Shown here one piece after another: positions 29,163 through 38,358 of a DNA stretch of 64,000 nt. The position numbers were made by a program, and so were the translations under genes. The DNA is taken from contig NZ_FMCU01000003.1 in the NCBI RefSeq assembly GCF_900091525.1, positions 186,001 to 250,000 on the forward strand, in the 5' to 3' direction. Numbering within the stretch: the stretch's first letter is position 1; each line of letters starts with the position of its first letter. Under the pieces are notes generated by a model, which made no database searches, had not been told where the DNA came from, and saw only the letters and a program-made list of their open reading frames with translations. Origin of the DNA: Micromonospora matsumotoense (GTDB lineage: Bacteria > Actinomycetota > Actinomycetes > Mycobacteriales > Micromonosporaceae).

Positions 29163-30395
29163 TCAGCGGTGTTCCACCCGGCGGGCAGGGACGGCCGTCG
29201 TCAGAGCAGTCCGAGGCTGACGGCGAGCGGGGTGATCGTGGTGGGGGCGTGCGGATCGCGGGCGAGCCGAGCGACCAACTCCCGTACCGCCGGGCGGTGC
29301 CGGACCTCGGCGGGCGCGATGCTGTCGACGCGGATCAGCACCCGGACCGCGCTGACCGGATCGCCCGGCCAGCAGGTACCCGCGCGCCGCGTCGACCAGG
29401 TGCGCCGCGCGGTGTTCGATCGGCAGCCACCGCCAGCCGTCCCACCCGATCACCTCCTCGTGCCGGGCGACCGCCTGCGGACCGTCGCCCAGCTCCACGG
29501 CGGCGGTGACCCGCCCCGCCTCGACTGCTGCCGGCCCGAACCCGGTCCGGTGGTGGTCGTGACCGTCGCCCACCCGGGCAGCCATCTCGGCGGCCTCGTC
29601 CAACAGGTCACCGGCCGCCCGGTCGTCACCCGCCCGCGCCGCGATCAGCGCGGCCTGCACCAGCAACGACCCGCACAGCGACCACTCCTGCGGCGTACCA
29701 CCGTCGGGATCGGTCGGGGCGATCTGGTAGGCGGCGGCCAGCATCACCGACCGTGCCCGCGCCGCCGCCCGCAACACCTGACCGAGCTGCACCGCCGCGC
29801 CCGCCAGGAACATCCGGTCACCGACGGCGGCAGACATCGCCCGATCGGCGGCCAACCAGGCAAGACTCCCCTCGTCCCGCTTCACCAGCAGCGCCGCCGT
29901 CACCCGGTACGCCTGCACCACCGCCGCCCGACCCGCCTCCGGGTCCCGCACGTGGGCACGATGCACCTCGGTCAACAACCCCGGCAACAGCTCCACCAGG
30001 CGCGGATACCGGGCCTGCTGGTACGTCGTCCACGCATGCCCCAGCGCCCGCGCCAGCCGATCCGCCGGCAGCACCTTCCGGCCCGCCGTCGCCCGACCAA
30101 GAACCATCTCGTACGTCGACAGCGCCGCGCTGATCTGGGCGACGCCCGCGTCGCGCTCGGCCACTTCGGCGGGTCGGACGTCCCGACCGAGCAGCGTCGC
30201 GGTGTCCACCCGCAGCGCCGCCGCGACGTCCCGGATGGTCGACATCCGTTCCAGGGGGCGGACTCCGCGCTCGACCTTGTCCACCCAGCTCTTCGACTTG
30301 CCCAACCGGTCGGCGAACGACTGCTGCGACAGCTTCCGTCGCACCCGCAGGTACGCCACCCGCCGGCCGATCGGCAGCGAGTCACCGCCCACCAC
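29163..30395 (-). CDS. XRE-family transcriptional regulator, C-terminus frameshifted
   Basis: Helix-turn-helix regulator: IGRRVAYLRVRRKLSQQSFADRLGKSKSWVDKVERG is the DNA-binding domain (residues about 7-40; SQQSFADRLG and KSKSWVDKVE are the two helices), followed by an all-helical region of about 300 residues like the sensory part of large actinobacterial XRE proteins. GTG 30395 or 30392 starts the protein. The present frame continues past GYLLAG into Arg/Pro-rich nonsense ending at 29163. Removing one G from the GGG at 29364-29366 restores DPVSAVRVLIRVDSIAP and so on to a stop at 29201, which reads like the true C-terminus. This is either a real disabling frameshift or a sequence error. Confidence 0.8.
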   Translation of the reverse strand: MVGGDSLPIGRRVAYLRVRRKLSQQSFADRLGKSKSWVDKVERGVRPLERMSTIRDVAAALRVDTATLLGRDVRPAEVAERDAGVAQISAALSTYEMVLGRATAGRKVLPADRLARALGHAWTTYQQARYPRLVELLPGLLTEVHRAHVRDPEAGRAAVVQAYRVTAALLVKRDEGSLAWLAADRAMSAAVGDRMFLAGAAVQLGQVLRAAARARSVMLAAAYQIAPTDPDGGTPQEWSLCGSLLVQAALIAARAGDDRAAGDLLDEAAEMAARVGDGHDHHRTGFGPAAVEAGRVTAAVELGDGPQAVARHEEVIGWDGWRWLPIEHRAAHLVDAARGYLLAGRSGQRGPGADPRRQHRARRGPAPPGGTGVGRSARPRSARPHHDHPARRQPRTALTTAVPARRVEHR

Positions 30396-30831
30396 GCCAC
30401 CGCCGATCCGGCACCGCCCGGGCCGCCCAATCTGCCAGTCAGCCGGCGCAGGACTGCTGTTGCGGTTTCCACAGATTTGTCTGCCGACGAACAATCGGCA
30501 GGGAATCGACGCTCATCACACCATCACCGGCCCGTCAGAGCCTACCACTACGGAGAGTGTACCGAGCGGACACGCCAACGTAACGGCCGGACGATTACTG
30601 GTGATGTGTCGCGCTCACGCGCTGCGCTGGTACCACCAAACTTCGATGCGGATTCCGCCGGTCAATATCGGCGATCAACGCCAGGTCATTGCAGTTGCGC
30701 GCCTTCCGAGTACCAAACGAATGCCGCAGAACTGGCCGCAGGTCGCCGTCGCCGGACTGTTCTGCCAAACCCGACCCTGATAGTGTCCAATTGACGGGTA
30801 CACAAGTCCCACCACGCTCAAGAGGAGTCCT
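30396..30831. other. 436-bp divergent intergenic region, lower GC
   Basis: Between the XRE gene and the I36-inhibitor gene. GC is visibly lower than in the surroundings. No supported ORF. There is a 7-bp inverted repeat CTGCCGA-N7-TCGGCAG at 30481-30501, about 90 bp upstream of the XRE start, a possible autoregulatory site. TTGACG at about 30793 could be a -35 for the inhibitor gene, but no matching -10 is obvious. Confidence 0.5.
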
Positions 30832-31200
30832 ATGCGAATCAAGAGCCTGCTCGTCTCCGCATCGATCGGGGCGGCGATGGTCGTTACCGCGGCATCACCC
30901 GCATTCGCCGCGACGGGGTACAATCGCTGCCCGGACTTCAAGATGTGCGTGTTCACCGGCACGAATGGGTCGGGTGCCATTGCGTATTTCTCGACCGGTG
31001 ACGGCAACCTGGGGGACAGCTCGGGTCCGACCGGGATGAACAACAACATCGAGAGCATCTGGAATCGAAGCGGACACACCTGGGAACTCTTCGACGGCAT
31101 CGGATTCTCCGGGACCAGGTGGGAGTCCGATCCCTACGTCGGCCACAACAACGTGATTGCCGCCGCGGCCAACAAGGTGTCCTCACTGCGTGACACCTGA
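30832..31200 (+). CDS. secreted peptidase inhibitor family I36-like protein
   Basis: 122-aa exported protein. Signal peptide MRIKSLLVSASIGAAMVVTA to SPAFAATG. The mature part has RCPDFKMCVFTGTNGSG, NNIESIWNRSG and GIGFSGTRWESDPY, resembling the crystallin-like I36 inhibitors of Streptomyces metalloproteinases (SMPI group) and related small secreted proteins. Two mature Cys in CPDFKMC may pair. ATG 30832 with Shine-Dalgarno AGAGGAG. A strong hairpin follows at 31262-31287. Inhibitory function is inferred from family resemblance only. Confidence 0.8.
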   Translation: MRIKSLLVSASIGAAMVVTAASPAFAATGYNRCPDFKMCVFTGTNGSGAIAYFSTGDGNLGDSSGPTGMNNNIESIWNRSGHTWELFDGIGFSGTRWESDPYVGHNNVIAAAANKVSSLRDT

Positions 31201-31261
31201 GCAGCGCCAGAATGCGGCATCGCCGCATCCGGGTGCACTCGACGGTTGGCTGCGCGCCACA

Positions 31262-31287
31262 GGAACGGCCCCCACGGGGGCCGTTCC
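31262..31287. terminator. hairpin between I36-like gene and toxin gene
   Basis: GGAACGGCCCCC and its exact complement separated by AC (the real loop would open by a base pair). It lies between the convergent stops at 31200 and 31292, so it can serve both strands. Confidence 0.8.
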
Positions 31288-31291
31288 GTCG

Positions 31292-31564
31292 TCAGAGGGT
31301 GTCGTAGACGTCGCTGCGGTGGCCGAGGTGGACCACGAGGACGATCAACTCCTGGTCACGGACGGTGTAGACGATGCGATGGTTGCCGACGCGGATGCGG
31401 AGCAGCCCGGGGTAGCCAGCGAGCGCCTTGACTTCGGCTGGGCGCGGCTGGGAGGCCAGGGCGGCGATGGCGGCGACGAGGCGTGCCTGCACGGGGCGGT
31501 CGAGCTTGCGCAGCAGCTTGGCGGCGGCGCGCTCGATGTGGACGGTGTAGGTCGGGGTGGTCAC
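31292..31564 (-). CDS. RelE/ParE-superfamily toxin
   Basis: 90-aa type II toxin. The fold pattern is clear: YTVHIERAAAKLLRKLD, helix PVQARLVAAIAAL, then ALAGYPGLLRIRVGNHRIVYTVRDQ and the final strand LIVLVVHLGHRSDVY. The RIRVGNHRIVY strand with basic residues and the terminal HLGHRSDVY are typical of RelE-like ribosome-dependent mRNases. The GTG start overlaps the antitoxin stop as GTGA, so antitoxin then toxin are translated together. Confidence 0.9.
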   Translation of the reverse strand: MTTPTYTVHIERAAAKLLRKLDRPVQARLVAAIAALASQPRPAEVKALAGYPGLLRIRVGNHRIVYTVRDQELIVLVVHLGHRSDVYDTL

Positions 31565-31830
31565 AGGCCCAACTCGCCCCGCAGCTCGGTCAGCGGAATC
31601 GGGGTGTCGCCGTCGTCGATGCGAGCCAGGGCTTCGCGGGCGGCAGCGACATCAGCGGCATCCTCAGCGCGTTCGATCGCTTCGGCGAGTTCGGCGGGGA
31701 CGATGGCGGCCAGCCGCTGCCCACGCCGGGTGACGTAGGTGATCCGCCCGGCGTAGTGGGCGCGGGAGACGACGTCCGCAAGGCTGTCGCGGGCGTCGGA
31801 GATCGGAAGTTCGGCGGCGGGCTCGCTCAT
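31561..31830 (-). CDS. Phd/YefM-family antitoxin
   Basis: 89-aa partner of the downstream RelE-like toxin. N-terminal DNA-binding Phd fold: ELPISDARDSLADVVSRAHYAGRITYVTRRGQRLAAIV (the ISDARDSLADVV and YVTRRGQRLAAIVP portions are diagnostic). The C-terminal acidic helix (AEDAADVAAAREALARIDDG) would wrap the toxin. ATG 31830. A perfect palindrome ACTCGTACGAGT lies 16 bp upstream, where an autorepressor of this family would bind. Confidence 0.9.
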   Translation of the reverse strand: MSEPAAELPISDARDSLADVVSRAHYAGRITYVTRRGQRLAAIVPAELAEAIERAEDAADVAAAREALARIDDGDTPIPLTELRGELGL

Positions 31831-31845
31831 GCCGGCAATTGTACA

Positions 31846-31857
31846 ACTCGTACGAGT
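31846..31857. promoter_or_regulatory. palindromic operator candidate for the toxin-antitoxin operon
   Basis: ACTCGTACGAGT, a perfect 12-bp palindrome flanked by GTAC on both sides (GTACA upstream, TCGTAC downstream), in AT-richer DNA 16 bp before the antitoxin ATG. Phd/YefM antitoxins bind such palindromes to repress their own operon. Confidence 0.55.
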
Positions 31858-31916
31858 CGTACGTATGGGGAGACGAGCACGCGCAGCGTCATCGACGCGC
31901 ATCGGTGAGAACCGGT

Positions 31917-31950
31917 GGGCTCGCTCCCCGCCAGGACCGGGAGCGAGCCC
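31917..31950. terminator. hairpin terminator after the peptide-transport operon
   Basis: GGGCTCGCTCCC and GGGAGCGAGCCC, a perfect 12-bp stem with a 10-nt loop, 21 bp downstream of the solute-binding protein stop (31971, - strand). Confidence 0.75.
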
Positions 31951-31970
31951 TCGTCCGGCTCAGTACAGGG

Positions 31971-33713
31971 TCACCGCGTGACGTGGGCGTTGACGAAGGA
32001 GGGGTAGCCGAAGACGCTGGAGATGAAGACCCCGCCGGCCTTGGACCCGTGCACCGTGTAGGCCACGTCCACGAAGAGCGGCACCACCGGGGCGTACTCC
32101 TTCATGATCCGCTGGTCGAGCTTGCCCCACTCGGGCCCCTGGTCGGCCGGGGGCATGGCCTGGATCCGGTCGATCTCGGCGCTGACCGCCGGGTCGTTGA
32201 AGTACGCCTGGTTGCTGTTGCCCTCGGCCTTGATGGTGCGGCCGTCGTAGAGCACCGGCAGGATCGACGCGCCGCTGGGCCAGTCGGCGGCCCAGTTGCC
32301 GATGTAGAGGTCCCACGGGTTGTTCTTCTTCTTGATCTCGTCGAGCTTCGCGTCGTCCGGGATGTTCCGCAGAGTGATCTTGAAGCCGGCGCGCTCCAGG
32401 TTGCCCTTGAGCTGGGTGCCCATCTGCTGCTCGGTGGTGTTGTCGGCGACACCGAGGACCAGCTCCGGGGTCTTCCCGCCGAGCAGTTCCTTGGCCTTGT
32501 CGATGTCGCCGTTGGCGCCGGCCGGATAGGCGTCGTACGCCTGGTAGCCGATGGTGGACGGCGGCATCAGGGTGGTCATCGGCTGGGCGACGGTCTGCCC
32601 GCCGAGCGCCTTGACCAGGCCGTCCCGGTCGATGGCGTAGTTGAGCGCCCGCCGGATCGCGAGGTCGGTGACCCGCTGGTTGTTGATCACCAACTGGTTG
32701 GCGCTCGGCGTCGGGGACAGGATGCTCCGTGCCTTGAGCGCCTGGTCCTGGGCGACCCGGGCGACCAGCGAGGCGGGCACGTAGTTCCAGGCCAGCGCGC
32801 TCTGGTCGGCGCCGTTGTCGGCGATCATCCGGTTGACGGCCGCGTCGGCGGTCGGCCCGAAGGTCCAGACGAACTGGTCCGGGTACTGGTGGCGGACCGG
32901 GTCGGTGGCGGCGTCCCAGTGCGGGTTGCGGTCCAGGGTGAGCTGCACGCCGGCCTGGTTCTTGGCGATCTTGTACGGCCCGGAGGAGAACGGCCGCTGG
33001 TCCAGGTTGACCCCGGTGTCCTGGTCCGGCCGCAGCGGCGCGGTCGTCGGCAGCGAGACCGCGAACGGCAGGTCACAGCGGGGCTTGGCGAACTCGAACC
33101 GCAGCGTCTTGGCGTCCGGTGCGGTCAGCCCCGGCGGCAGCGACGTCTTGTTCTTCGCGAAGTCCCACTTCGTGTCGTACTGCGGGCTGTCGGCCAGCCA
33201 CTCCTGGAGATAGGTCGGCCCGCCGGTCAGGGCGGGGTCGAAGGAGCGGGCGATGCCGTACGCGATCTCCTTCGCGGTGATCGGGCTGCCGTCCTCGAAC
33301 TTCACCCCGTCCTTGATGGTGAACTCCCAGACCCGGCAGTCGCTGTTCACGTTGTTGCCGGGGGTCTGCGCCAGGTCGCCGACCAGGACCAGACCACCCT
33401 TGCCGTCGTCCTTCCAGGTGGTCAGGTAGCGGGCGAAGAGCGGGTTGGCCATCAGACCGGCGAAGGAGTACGTCCGCTGCGGGTCCAGGTGCGAGATGGG
33501 CGTCTCCCGGATGACGGTGAAGGTGCCGCCCTTCGCCGCCCCGGCCACCTCGGCGGCGGGGCCCTGCGAGTCCTTCGGGTCGGTGGCGATCACCCCGCTC
33601 TGCTGCCGTTCGGTGTCCACGGTGGTGCCCTCGCCGGTGTTCTCCGAGCAGGCCCCCAACGCCACCACCAGGGCGATCGCGCCGCCTACGGCGGCTGCTG
33701 CGCGTGGTCGCAT
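31971..33713 (-). CDS. ABC transporter substrate-binding lipoprotein, family 5 (oligo-/dipeptide)
   Basis: 580-aa extracytoplasmic binding protein of the DppA/OppA class. Lipoprotein signal with lipobox LGAC and Cys22, then a Thr/Ser/Gly-rich linker. The SBP_bac_5 pattern is seen: HLDPQRTYSFAG, WEFTIKDGVKFEDGSPITAKE, IRRALNYAIDRDGLVKAL and NWAADWPSGA. Shine-Dalgarno GGAGGTAGGG directly precedes ATG 33713. Last gene of the operon behind two ATPases and two permeases; the 156-bp gap to the permease and the dyad at 33806 suggest an additional promoter. Ligand not predictable. Confidence 0.92.
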   Translation of the reverse strand: MRPRAAAAVGGAIALVVALGACSENTGEGTTVDTERQQSGVIATDPKDSQGPAAEVAGAAKGGTFTVIRETPISHLDPQRTYSFAGLMANPLFARYLTTWKDDGKGGLVLVGDLAQTPGNNVNSDCRVWEFTIKDGVKFEDGSPITAKEIAYGIARSFDPALTGGPTYLQEWLADSPQYDTKWDFAKNKTSLPPGLTAPDAKTLRFEFAKPRCDLPFAVSLPTTAPLRPDQDTGVNLDQRPFSSGPYKIAKNQAGVQLTLDRNPHWDAATDPVRHQYPDQFVWTFGPTADAAVNRMIADNGADQSALAWNYVPASLVARVAQDQALKARSILSPTPSANQLVINNQRVTDLAIRRALNYAIDRDGLVKALGGQTVAQPMTTLMPPSTIGYQAYDAYPAGANGDIDKAKELLGGKTPELVLGVADNTTEQQMGTQLKGNLERAGFKITLRNIPDDAKLDEIKKKNNPWDLYIGNWAADWPSGASILPVLYDGRTIKAEGNSNQAYFNDPAVSAEIDRIQAMPPADQGPEWGKLDQRIMKEYAPVVPLFVDVAYTVHGSKAGGVFISSVFGYPSFVNAHVTR

Positions 33714-33805
33714 CCCTACCTCCTCCACCCCGTCACCGTCGGGCGGTGAACGCCGACGTCGCGAGGATCGTCAAGAAGAAAAACTTCGGACTGTGTAACA
33801 GATAT

Positions 33806-33820
33806 CGACAACTCTTGTCG
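33806..33820. promoter_or_regulatory. dyad upstream of the binding-protein gene
   Basis: CGACAACTCTTGTCG (6-3-6, perfect) in the only low-GC patch of the permease-lipoprotein gap. A TTGACG -35-like element lies between it and the gene on the - strand. Candidate internal promoter/operator. Confidence 0.4.
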
Positions 33821-33869
33821 CCCGACGGGCCGGCGTCCGCGGCACCGGACCGACCGGCAGACCGGCGGC

Positions 33870-34856
33870 TCAGCGCAGCCGTACCCGGGGGTCGATCGCC
33901 GCGTACAGCAGGTCCACCAGCACGTTCGCCAGCACCACGAAGACCGCCGCGATCAACACGGTCGCCATGATGGTGGGCAGGTCGCCGGAGCGGACCGCGT
34001 CGACCGCCGTCCGCCCCATGCCGTTGAGGCCGAAGGTCGTCTCGGTGATCACCGTGCCGCCCAGCGCGCCGCCGACGTCCAGCCCGGCGATGGTCACCAC
34101 CGGCGTGATCGCCGCGCGCAGCGCGTGCCGGCCGTACACCGTGGGTGGGGAGAGGCCCTTGGCCCGTGCGGTCCGGACGAAGTCCTCCGACAGCGTCTCC
34201 AGCATCTGTGCCCGGGACAGCCGGGCATAGATCGCCGAGAACAGGAACGCCAGCGCCAGCCAGGCCAGCACCAGGCCACTGGCCCAGCGCAACGGGTCGT
34301 CCCGCAGCGGCGTGTAGCTCGGCACCGGCAGCCAGCGCAGCGTGTAGACGAAGACCAGCAGCAGCACCGCCCCCACGAAGTAGAGCTGCAACGACGCCCC
34401 GGCCAGCGAGAAGCCGATCGCCGCCCGGTCCAGCCAGGTGCCCCGGCGCAGCGCCGAGACCACGCCCAGGCCGACCCCGAGCAGCAACCAGAGCACCGCC
34501 GCCGGGACGACGATGCTCAACGTCACCGGCAGCACCCGGGCGATGGTGTCCGAGACCGCCTCGTTGGACACGTACGACCAGCCCAGGCAGGGTGCGTCGC
34601 ACCGGCCGCCCTGGGCGCTGCCGAGATCCCGGCCGGTGACGATGCCCTTCATGTAGCCGGCGTACTGGCTGATCAGCGGGTCGCGCAGGCCCAACTCCTG
34701 GCGGACCCGTTCCAACCGTTCCGGGTCGCAGTTCTTGGGGCACATGCCGGTGACCGGGTCCCGGGGCAGGGCGAAGAACATCAGGAAGCTGAGCACGCTG
34801 ACCGCGAAGAGCGTCAACGTCGCCGAGAAGAGCCGCTTGACCAGGAACCGCGCCAC
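33870..34856 (-). CDS. peptide ABC transporter permease, DppB/OppB type
   Basis: 328-aa inner-membrane permease. N-terminal FLVKRLFSATLTLFAVSVLSF with the DP-rich loop PRDPVTGMCPKNCDPERL and RQELGLRDPL typical of DppB. The coupling (EAA) loop reads FVRTARAKGLSPPTVYGRHALR, followed by TVITETTFGLNGMG. It has about six transmembrane segments. The periplasmic loop has an unusual pair of Cys-containing turns (CPKNC, GGRCDAPC). GTG start 34856, 12 bp after the preceding gene's stop. Confidence 0.92.
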   Translation of the reverse strand: MARFLVKRLFSATLTLFAVSVLSFLMFFALPRDPVTGMCPKNCDPERLERVRQELGLRDPLISQYAGYMKGIVTGRDLGSAQGGRCDAPCLGWSYVSNEAVSDTIARVLPVTLSIVVPAAVLWLLLGVGLGVVSALRRGTWLDRAAIGFSLAGASLQLYFVGAVLLLVFVYTLRWLPVPSYTPLRDDPLRWASGLVLAWLALAFLFSAIYARLSRAQMLETLSEDFVRTARAKGLSPPTVYGRHALRAAITPVVTIAGLDVGGALGGTVITETTFGLNGMGRTAVDAVRSGDLPTIMATVLIAAVFVVLANVLVDLLYAAIDPRVRLR

Positions 34857-34868
34857 CGCCGCACCCTC

Positions 34869-35891
34869 CTACCGGGACGACTTCGGGTCGAGCGCGTCGC
34901 GCAACGCGTCACCGAAGAGGTTGAAGGCGAACACGAGCGCAAAGATCGTGATGCCGGGGAAGAAGACGTACGCCGGGTCGGTCTGGAGGTAGTCCAGGCT
35001 GCGGTAGATCATCCGGCCGAAGCTGGGGGTGGCGTCGGTCAGCCCGACCCCGATGAACGACAACGCCGCCTCACTGGTGATGTACGCCGGCACGGCCAGC
35101 GAGAAGGACACCAGGATCGGCGCCCAGAGGTTCGGCAGCAGTTGCCGGAACAGCATGTGTCCCAGCCCCGCGCCGCTGGCCCGCGCCGCGTCCACGAACT
35201 CCCGTTCGCGCAGCGCGATCACCTGGCCCCGGACCAGCCGGGCGGTGCTCGTCCAGCCGAACAGCGCGAAGATCGCGATCAGCACCCCGATCTGGAACCC
35301 GGCCGGCACCTCGTCCCGCTGGCCGTAGAAGCGCAGCGCGAGGGTCGGGATCAACGCCAGCGCGATGATCAGGAACGGCATGGCCAGGGTCAGGTCGGTG
35401 ACCCAGTTGACCACCGCGTCCAGCCAGCCGCCCAGGTAGCCGGCGACGGTGCCCAGCACGACCCCGATCGCCGCCGTGATCACCGCCGCCGCCACGGCGA
35501 TGAACAGCGAGGTACGCAGCCCGTGCACCAGCCGGATGAAGATGTCCCGGCCCAGCCCCGGCTCCAGCCCGAACCAGTGCTCCCCGGTCACCCCGCCGGC
35601 ATACCCGAGCGGCATCCCGAAACCGTCCAGCCGGGACTGGAACTGCTCCCGGGGGCCGATCCCGTACGCCCACTCGATCAGCGGGACGGCGAGCGCCACC
35701 AGCACGAAGAAGACCAACATGCCGCCGCTGACCAGGCCGGTACGGTCGCGCCGCAGCCGGGCCCGGGCGAGCTGGCCGGGCGAGCGCCCGACGAACCGCC
35801 CCGCCGTCCCGGGCCGGTCACCACCCGTCCGGGTCTCGGCCTCGGCCTCCGCCTCGGCCAGCGTCGCCGGATCGACCGGGGACACACTCAC
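34869..35891 (-). CDS. peptide ABC transporter permease, DppC/OppC type
   Basis: 340-aa permease. Cytosolic N-terminus of about 55 residues ([18 protein letters not shown]) before the first membrane segment, as in OppC. The EAA loop [20 protein letters not shown], the [19 protein letters not shown] region (here [20 protein letters not shown]) and [18 protein letters not shown] are characteristic, as is the end [15 protein letters not shown] 35891 with GGGGAGG upstream, overlapping the ATPase stop as GTGA. Confidence 0.92.
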   Translation of the reverse strand: MSVSPVDPATLAEAEAEAETRTGGDRPGTAGRFVGRSPGQLARARLRRDRTGLVSGGMLVFFVLVALAVPLIEWAYGIGPREQFQSRLDGFGMPLGYAGGVTGEHWFGLEPGLGRDIFIRLVHGLRTSLFIAVAAAVITAAIGVVLGTVAGYLGGWLDAVVNWVTDLTLAMPFLIIALALIPTLALRFYGQRDEVPAGFQIGVLIAIFALFGWTSTARLVRGQVIALREREFVDAARASGAGLGHMLFRQLLPNLWAPILVSFSLAVPAYITSEAALSFIGVGLTDATPSFGRMIYRSLDYLQTDPAYVFFPGITIFALVFAFNLFGDALRDALDPKSSR

Positions 35892-36991
35892 CTCGCCACC
35901 TCCCCGGCGTTCCCGTCCACCCGATCCGCGCCGTCGCCCGGAGGCGCCGCGTCCGCCACGCCCACCACCGCAGCACCGCCCGGTCCGACCGCGTCCGCGC
36001 GGGACAGGGTCAGCGGTCCGGTCTCCGGGAAGTGGCAGGCGGTGGCCTGCCGGCCGCCGTCGTGGACCACCAGCGCCGGTTCCTCGCGGGCGCAGACCTC
36101 CCGTGCCTTCGGACACCGGGTCCGGAACCGGCAACCCGACGGCGGGTCCAGCGGCGTCGGCACCTCCCCGGTCAGCCTGATCCGCCCGGCCGGGCCGAGC
36201 GTGCCGACGTCCGGGATCGCCGACAGCAGCGCCCGGGTGTACGGGTGCCGGGGGGACCGGTAGATGTCGTCCCGGTCGCCGATCTCCACGATCCGACCGA
36301 GGTACATCACCGCCACCCGCTGGCAGAAGTGCCGCACCACGGCCAGGTCGTGGGCGATGAACACGAACGCCAGGCCGAGGTCGCGTTGCAGGTCCCGCAG
36401 CAGGTTCACCACCTGCGCCTGGATCGAGACGTCGAGGGCGGAGACCGGCTCGTCGGCGACGATCAGCTTCGGCCGCAGGGCCAGCGCGCGGGCGATCCCG
36501 ATCCGCTGCCGCTGCCCGCCGGAGAACTCGTGCGGGTAGCGGTTGTAGTGCTCCGGGTTGAGCCCGACCAGCTCCAGCAGCTCCCGTACCCGCTGTTTCA
36601 CCCCGCCGGGCGGGTCGATCCCGTTGACCTGCAACGGCATCGCCACGATCCGTCCGACGGTGTGCCGGGGGTTCAGCGAGGCGTACGGGTCCTGGAAGAT
36701 GATCTGGAGGTCCTGCCGCAGCGGGCGCAGCGCACGACGGCGGGCGTGGGTGATGTCCCGCCCGGCGAACTCGATCGTCCCGGCGGTCGGCTCCAGCAGG
36801 CGTACCAGCATCCGGCCGGTGGTGGTCTTGCCGCAGCCGGACTCCCCGACCAGCCCCAGCGTCTCGCCGGGCCGCACCTCGAAGTCGAGCCCGTCCACCG
36901 CCCGGACCAGCCCGGCGGACCGGAAGCCCGTCCGCACCGGGAAGTGCTTGGTCAACCCCCGCACCCGCAACAACGGCTCCACCACGCTCAC
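35888..36991 (-). CDS. peptide ABC transporter ATP-binding protein, DppF/OppF type
   Basis: 367-aa ATPase. Walker [11 protein letters not shown]-loop [14 protein letters not shown], signature [15 protein letters not shown], Walker [14 protein letters not shown]-loop FIAHDLAVV. The oligopeptide-type C-terminal region [17 protein letters not shown] carries the conserved Cys of this subfamily. An extra roughly 30 residues of Ala/Gly-rich tail follow. The GTG start overlaps the upstream ATPase stop (GTGA). Confidence 0.94.
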   Translation of the reverse strand: MSVVEPLLRVRGLTKHFPVRTGFRSAGLVRAVDGLDFEVRPGETLGLVGESGCGKTTTGRMLVRLLEPTAGTIEFAGRDITHARRRALRPLRQDLQIIFQDPYASLNPRHTVGRIVAMPLQVNGIDPPGGVKQRVRELLELVGLNPEHYNRYPHEFSGGQRQRIGIARALALRPKLIVADEPVSALDVSIQAQVVNLLRDLQRDLGLAFVFIAHDLAVVRHFCQRVAVMYLGRIVEIGDRDDIYRSPRHPYTRALLSAIPDVGTLGPAGRIRLTGEVPTPLDPPSGCRFRTRCPKAREVCAREEPALVVHDGGRQATACHFPETGPLTLSRADAVGPGGAAVVGVADAAPPGDGADRVDGNAGEVAR

Positions 36992-38091
36992 GGCATCCGC
37001 CTCTCGCTCGGGGACCCGGCCGCCAGGCGGGTGCGCGCGTCGGGGGGCAGGTGGCAGGCGACCAGGTGGCCGTCCGCGCCGGCCGGGCCGAGCTGCGGCA
37101 CCTGCGTACGGGCGCGGTCGCCGGTGCGGTCGGCGTACCGGCAGCGCGGGTGGAACGCGCAGCCGGACGGCAGATGGATCAGCGAGGGCGGGTTACCCGG
37201 GATGGGCACCAGGTCCGCGTCCGCGTCGCCGTGCAGCGACGGCACGCTGGAGAGCAATCCCCAGGTGTACGGGTGCTGCGGCCGGCGGAGCACCTGCGCC
37301 ACGCTGCCCCGCTCGACCACCCGCCCGGCGTACATGACCAGCACGTCGTCGGCGACCTGGGCGACCACCCCGAGGTCGTGGGTGATCAGCACGATCGCGG
37401 TGCGGAACTCGGCCTGGAGGTCGGCGAGCAGGTCGAGGATCTGCGCCTGCACCGTCACGTCCAGGGCGGTGGTCGGCTCGTCCGCGATGACCAGGGCCGG
37501 GTCGTTGACCAGCGCCATCGCGATCATCGCCCGCTGCCGCATGCCGCCGGAGAACTCGTGCGGGTACTGGTCGTGACGGCGGGCCGGCTGGGGGATGCCC
37601 ACCCGGTCCAGCAGCTCCACCGCCCGGGCCCGCGCCGCCCGCCGCCCCACCCGGGGATGGTGCACCCGGTACGCCTCGGCGATCTGCCGCCCCACGGTGT
37701 AGTAGGGGTGCAGCGCGGAGAGCGGGTCCTGGAAGATCATCGCCACGTCCCGGCCGCGCAGCCGGCGTACCTGCTTCTCGGGGAGGCCGACGAGTTGCCG
37801 GCCGCCGAGGGTGATCGTGCCGCTGACGGTGCTGCGCCGGGGGTCGTGCAGGCCGAGCACGGCCAGCGAGGTGACGCTCTTGCCGGAGCCCGACTCACCG
37901 ACGATGCCCAGCGTCCGGCCGCGCCGCACGGTGAACGACACCCCGTCCACCGCGCGCACCACGCCGTCGGCGGTGGCGAACCGCACCCGCAGGTCGTCCA
38001 CCCGCAGGTACGGCTCGTCGTCGACGCGCTGCCCCGGCACGGCCGGGCCTACGGCCGGCGGGCCGGACGGCGCTGCTTGCGGACTGTCCAC
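36988..38091 (-). CDS. peptide ABC transporter ATP-binding protein, DppD/OppD type
   Basis: 367-aa ATPase, first gene of the five-gene uptake operon. Walker [11 protein letters not shown]-loop [13 protein letters not shown], signature [15 protein letters not shown], Walker [14 protein letters not shown]-loop LITHDLGVV, and C-terminal [16 protein letters not shown] 38091 with Shine-Dalgarno GGGAGG. A perfect 8-3-8 dyad lies 16 bp upstream and probably governs the whole operon. Confidence 0.94.
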   Translation of the reverse strand: MDSPQAAPSGPPAVGPAVPGQRVDDEPYLRVDDLRVRFATADGVVRAVDGVSFTVRRGRTLGIVGESGSGKSVTSLAVLGLHDPRRSTVSGTITLGGRQLVGLPEKQVRRLRGRDVAMIFQDPLSALHPYYTVGRQIAEAYRVHHPRVGRRAARARAVELLDRVGIPQPARRHDQYPHEFSGGMRQRAMIAMALVNDPALVIADEPTTALDVTVQAQILDLLADLQAEFRTAIVLITHDLGVVAQVADDVLVMYAGRVVERGSVAQVLRRPQHPYTWGLLSSVPSLHGDADADLVPIPGNPPSLIHLPSGCAFHPRCRYADRTGDRARTQVPQLGPAGADGHLVACHLPPDARTRLAAGSPSERRMP

Positions 38092-38106
38092 GACCGCCTC
38101 CCTCGG

Positions 38107-38125
38107 GTTGTAGGGAACCTACAAC
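38107..38125. promoter_or_regulatory. operator candidate of the peptide-transport operon
   Basis: GTTGTAGGGAACCTACAAC, an 8-3-8 perfect palindrome, immediately upstream of the Shine-Dalgarno of the first ATPase gene and within the only AT-rich patch. The shape fits a GntR- or LacI-type dimer, but no regulator gene is adjacent. Confidence 0.55.
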
Positions 38126-38358
38126 AAAGAGCCGAGGCTGAAAATAAGCTACGGACCGTGAGCTGACAGCGGACCACAGCGTAACGACCCGATGACCCCG
38201 CCGCGCGCCCCCGGCCGCCCGGCCCGAACCGGCGCGACCGTCGTCGCGGCTCCGCGTCGTCATGCGGTGTCGTCATCCGCCTGCCGCACCCGGGGTGCGA
38301 CCATGACCATGGTGCCCGGTGGAGGATGCCCGGCGACACGAGGTGGAGGTGACCGACC

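Noticed and set aside
30832..31200. Lantibiotic or bacteriocin precursor
   Set aside because: It has a Sec-type signal peptide and a crystallin-like I36 pattern instead of a leader/core peptide layout.
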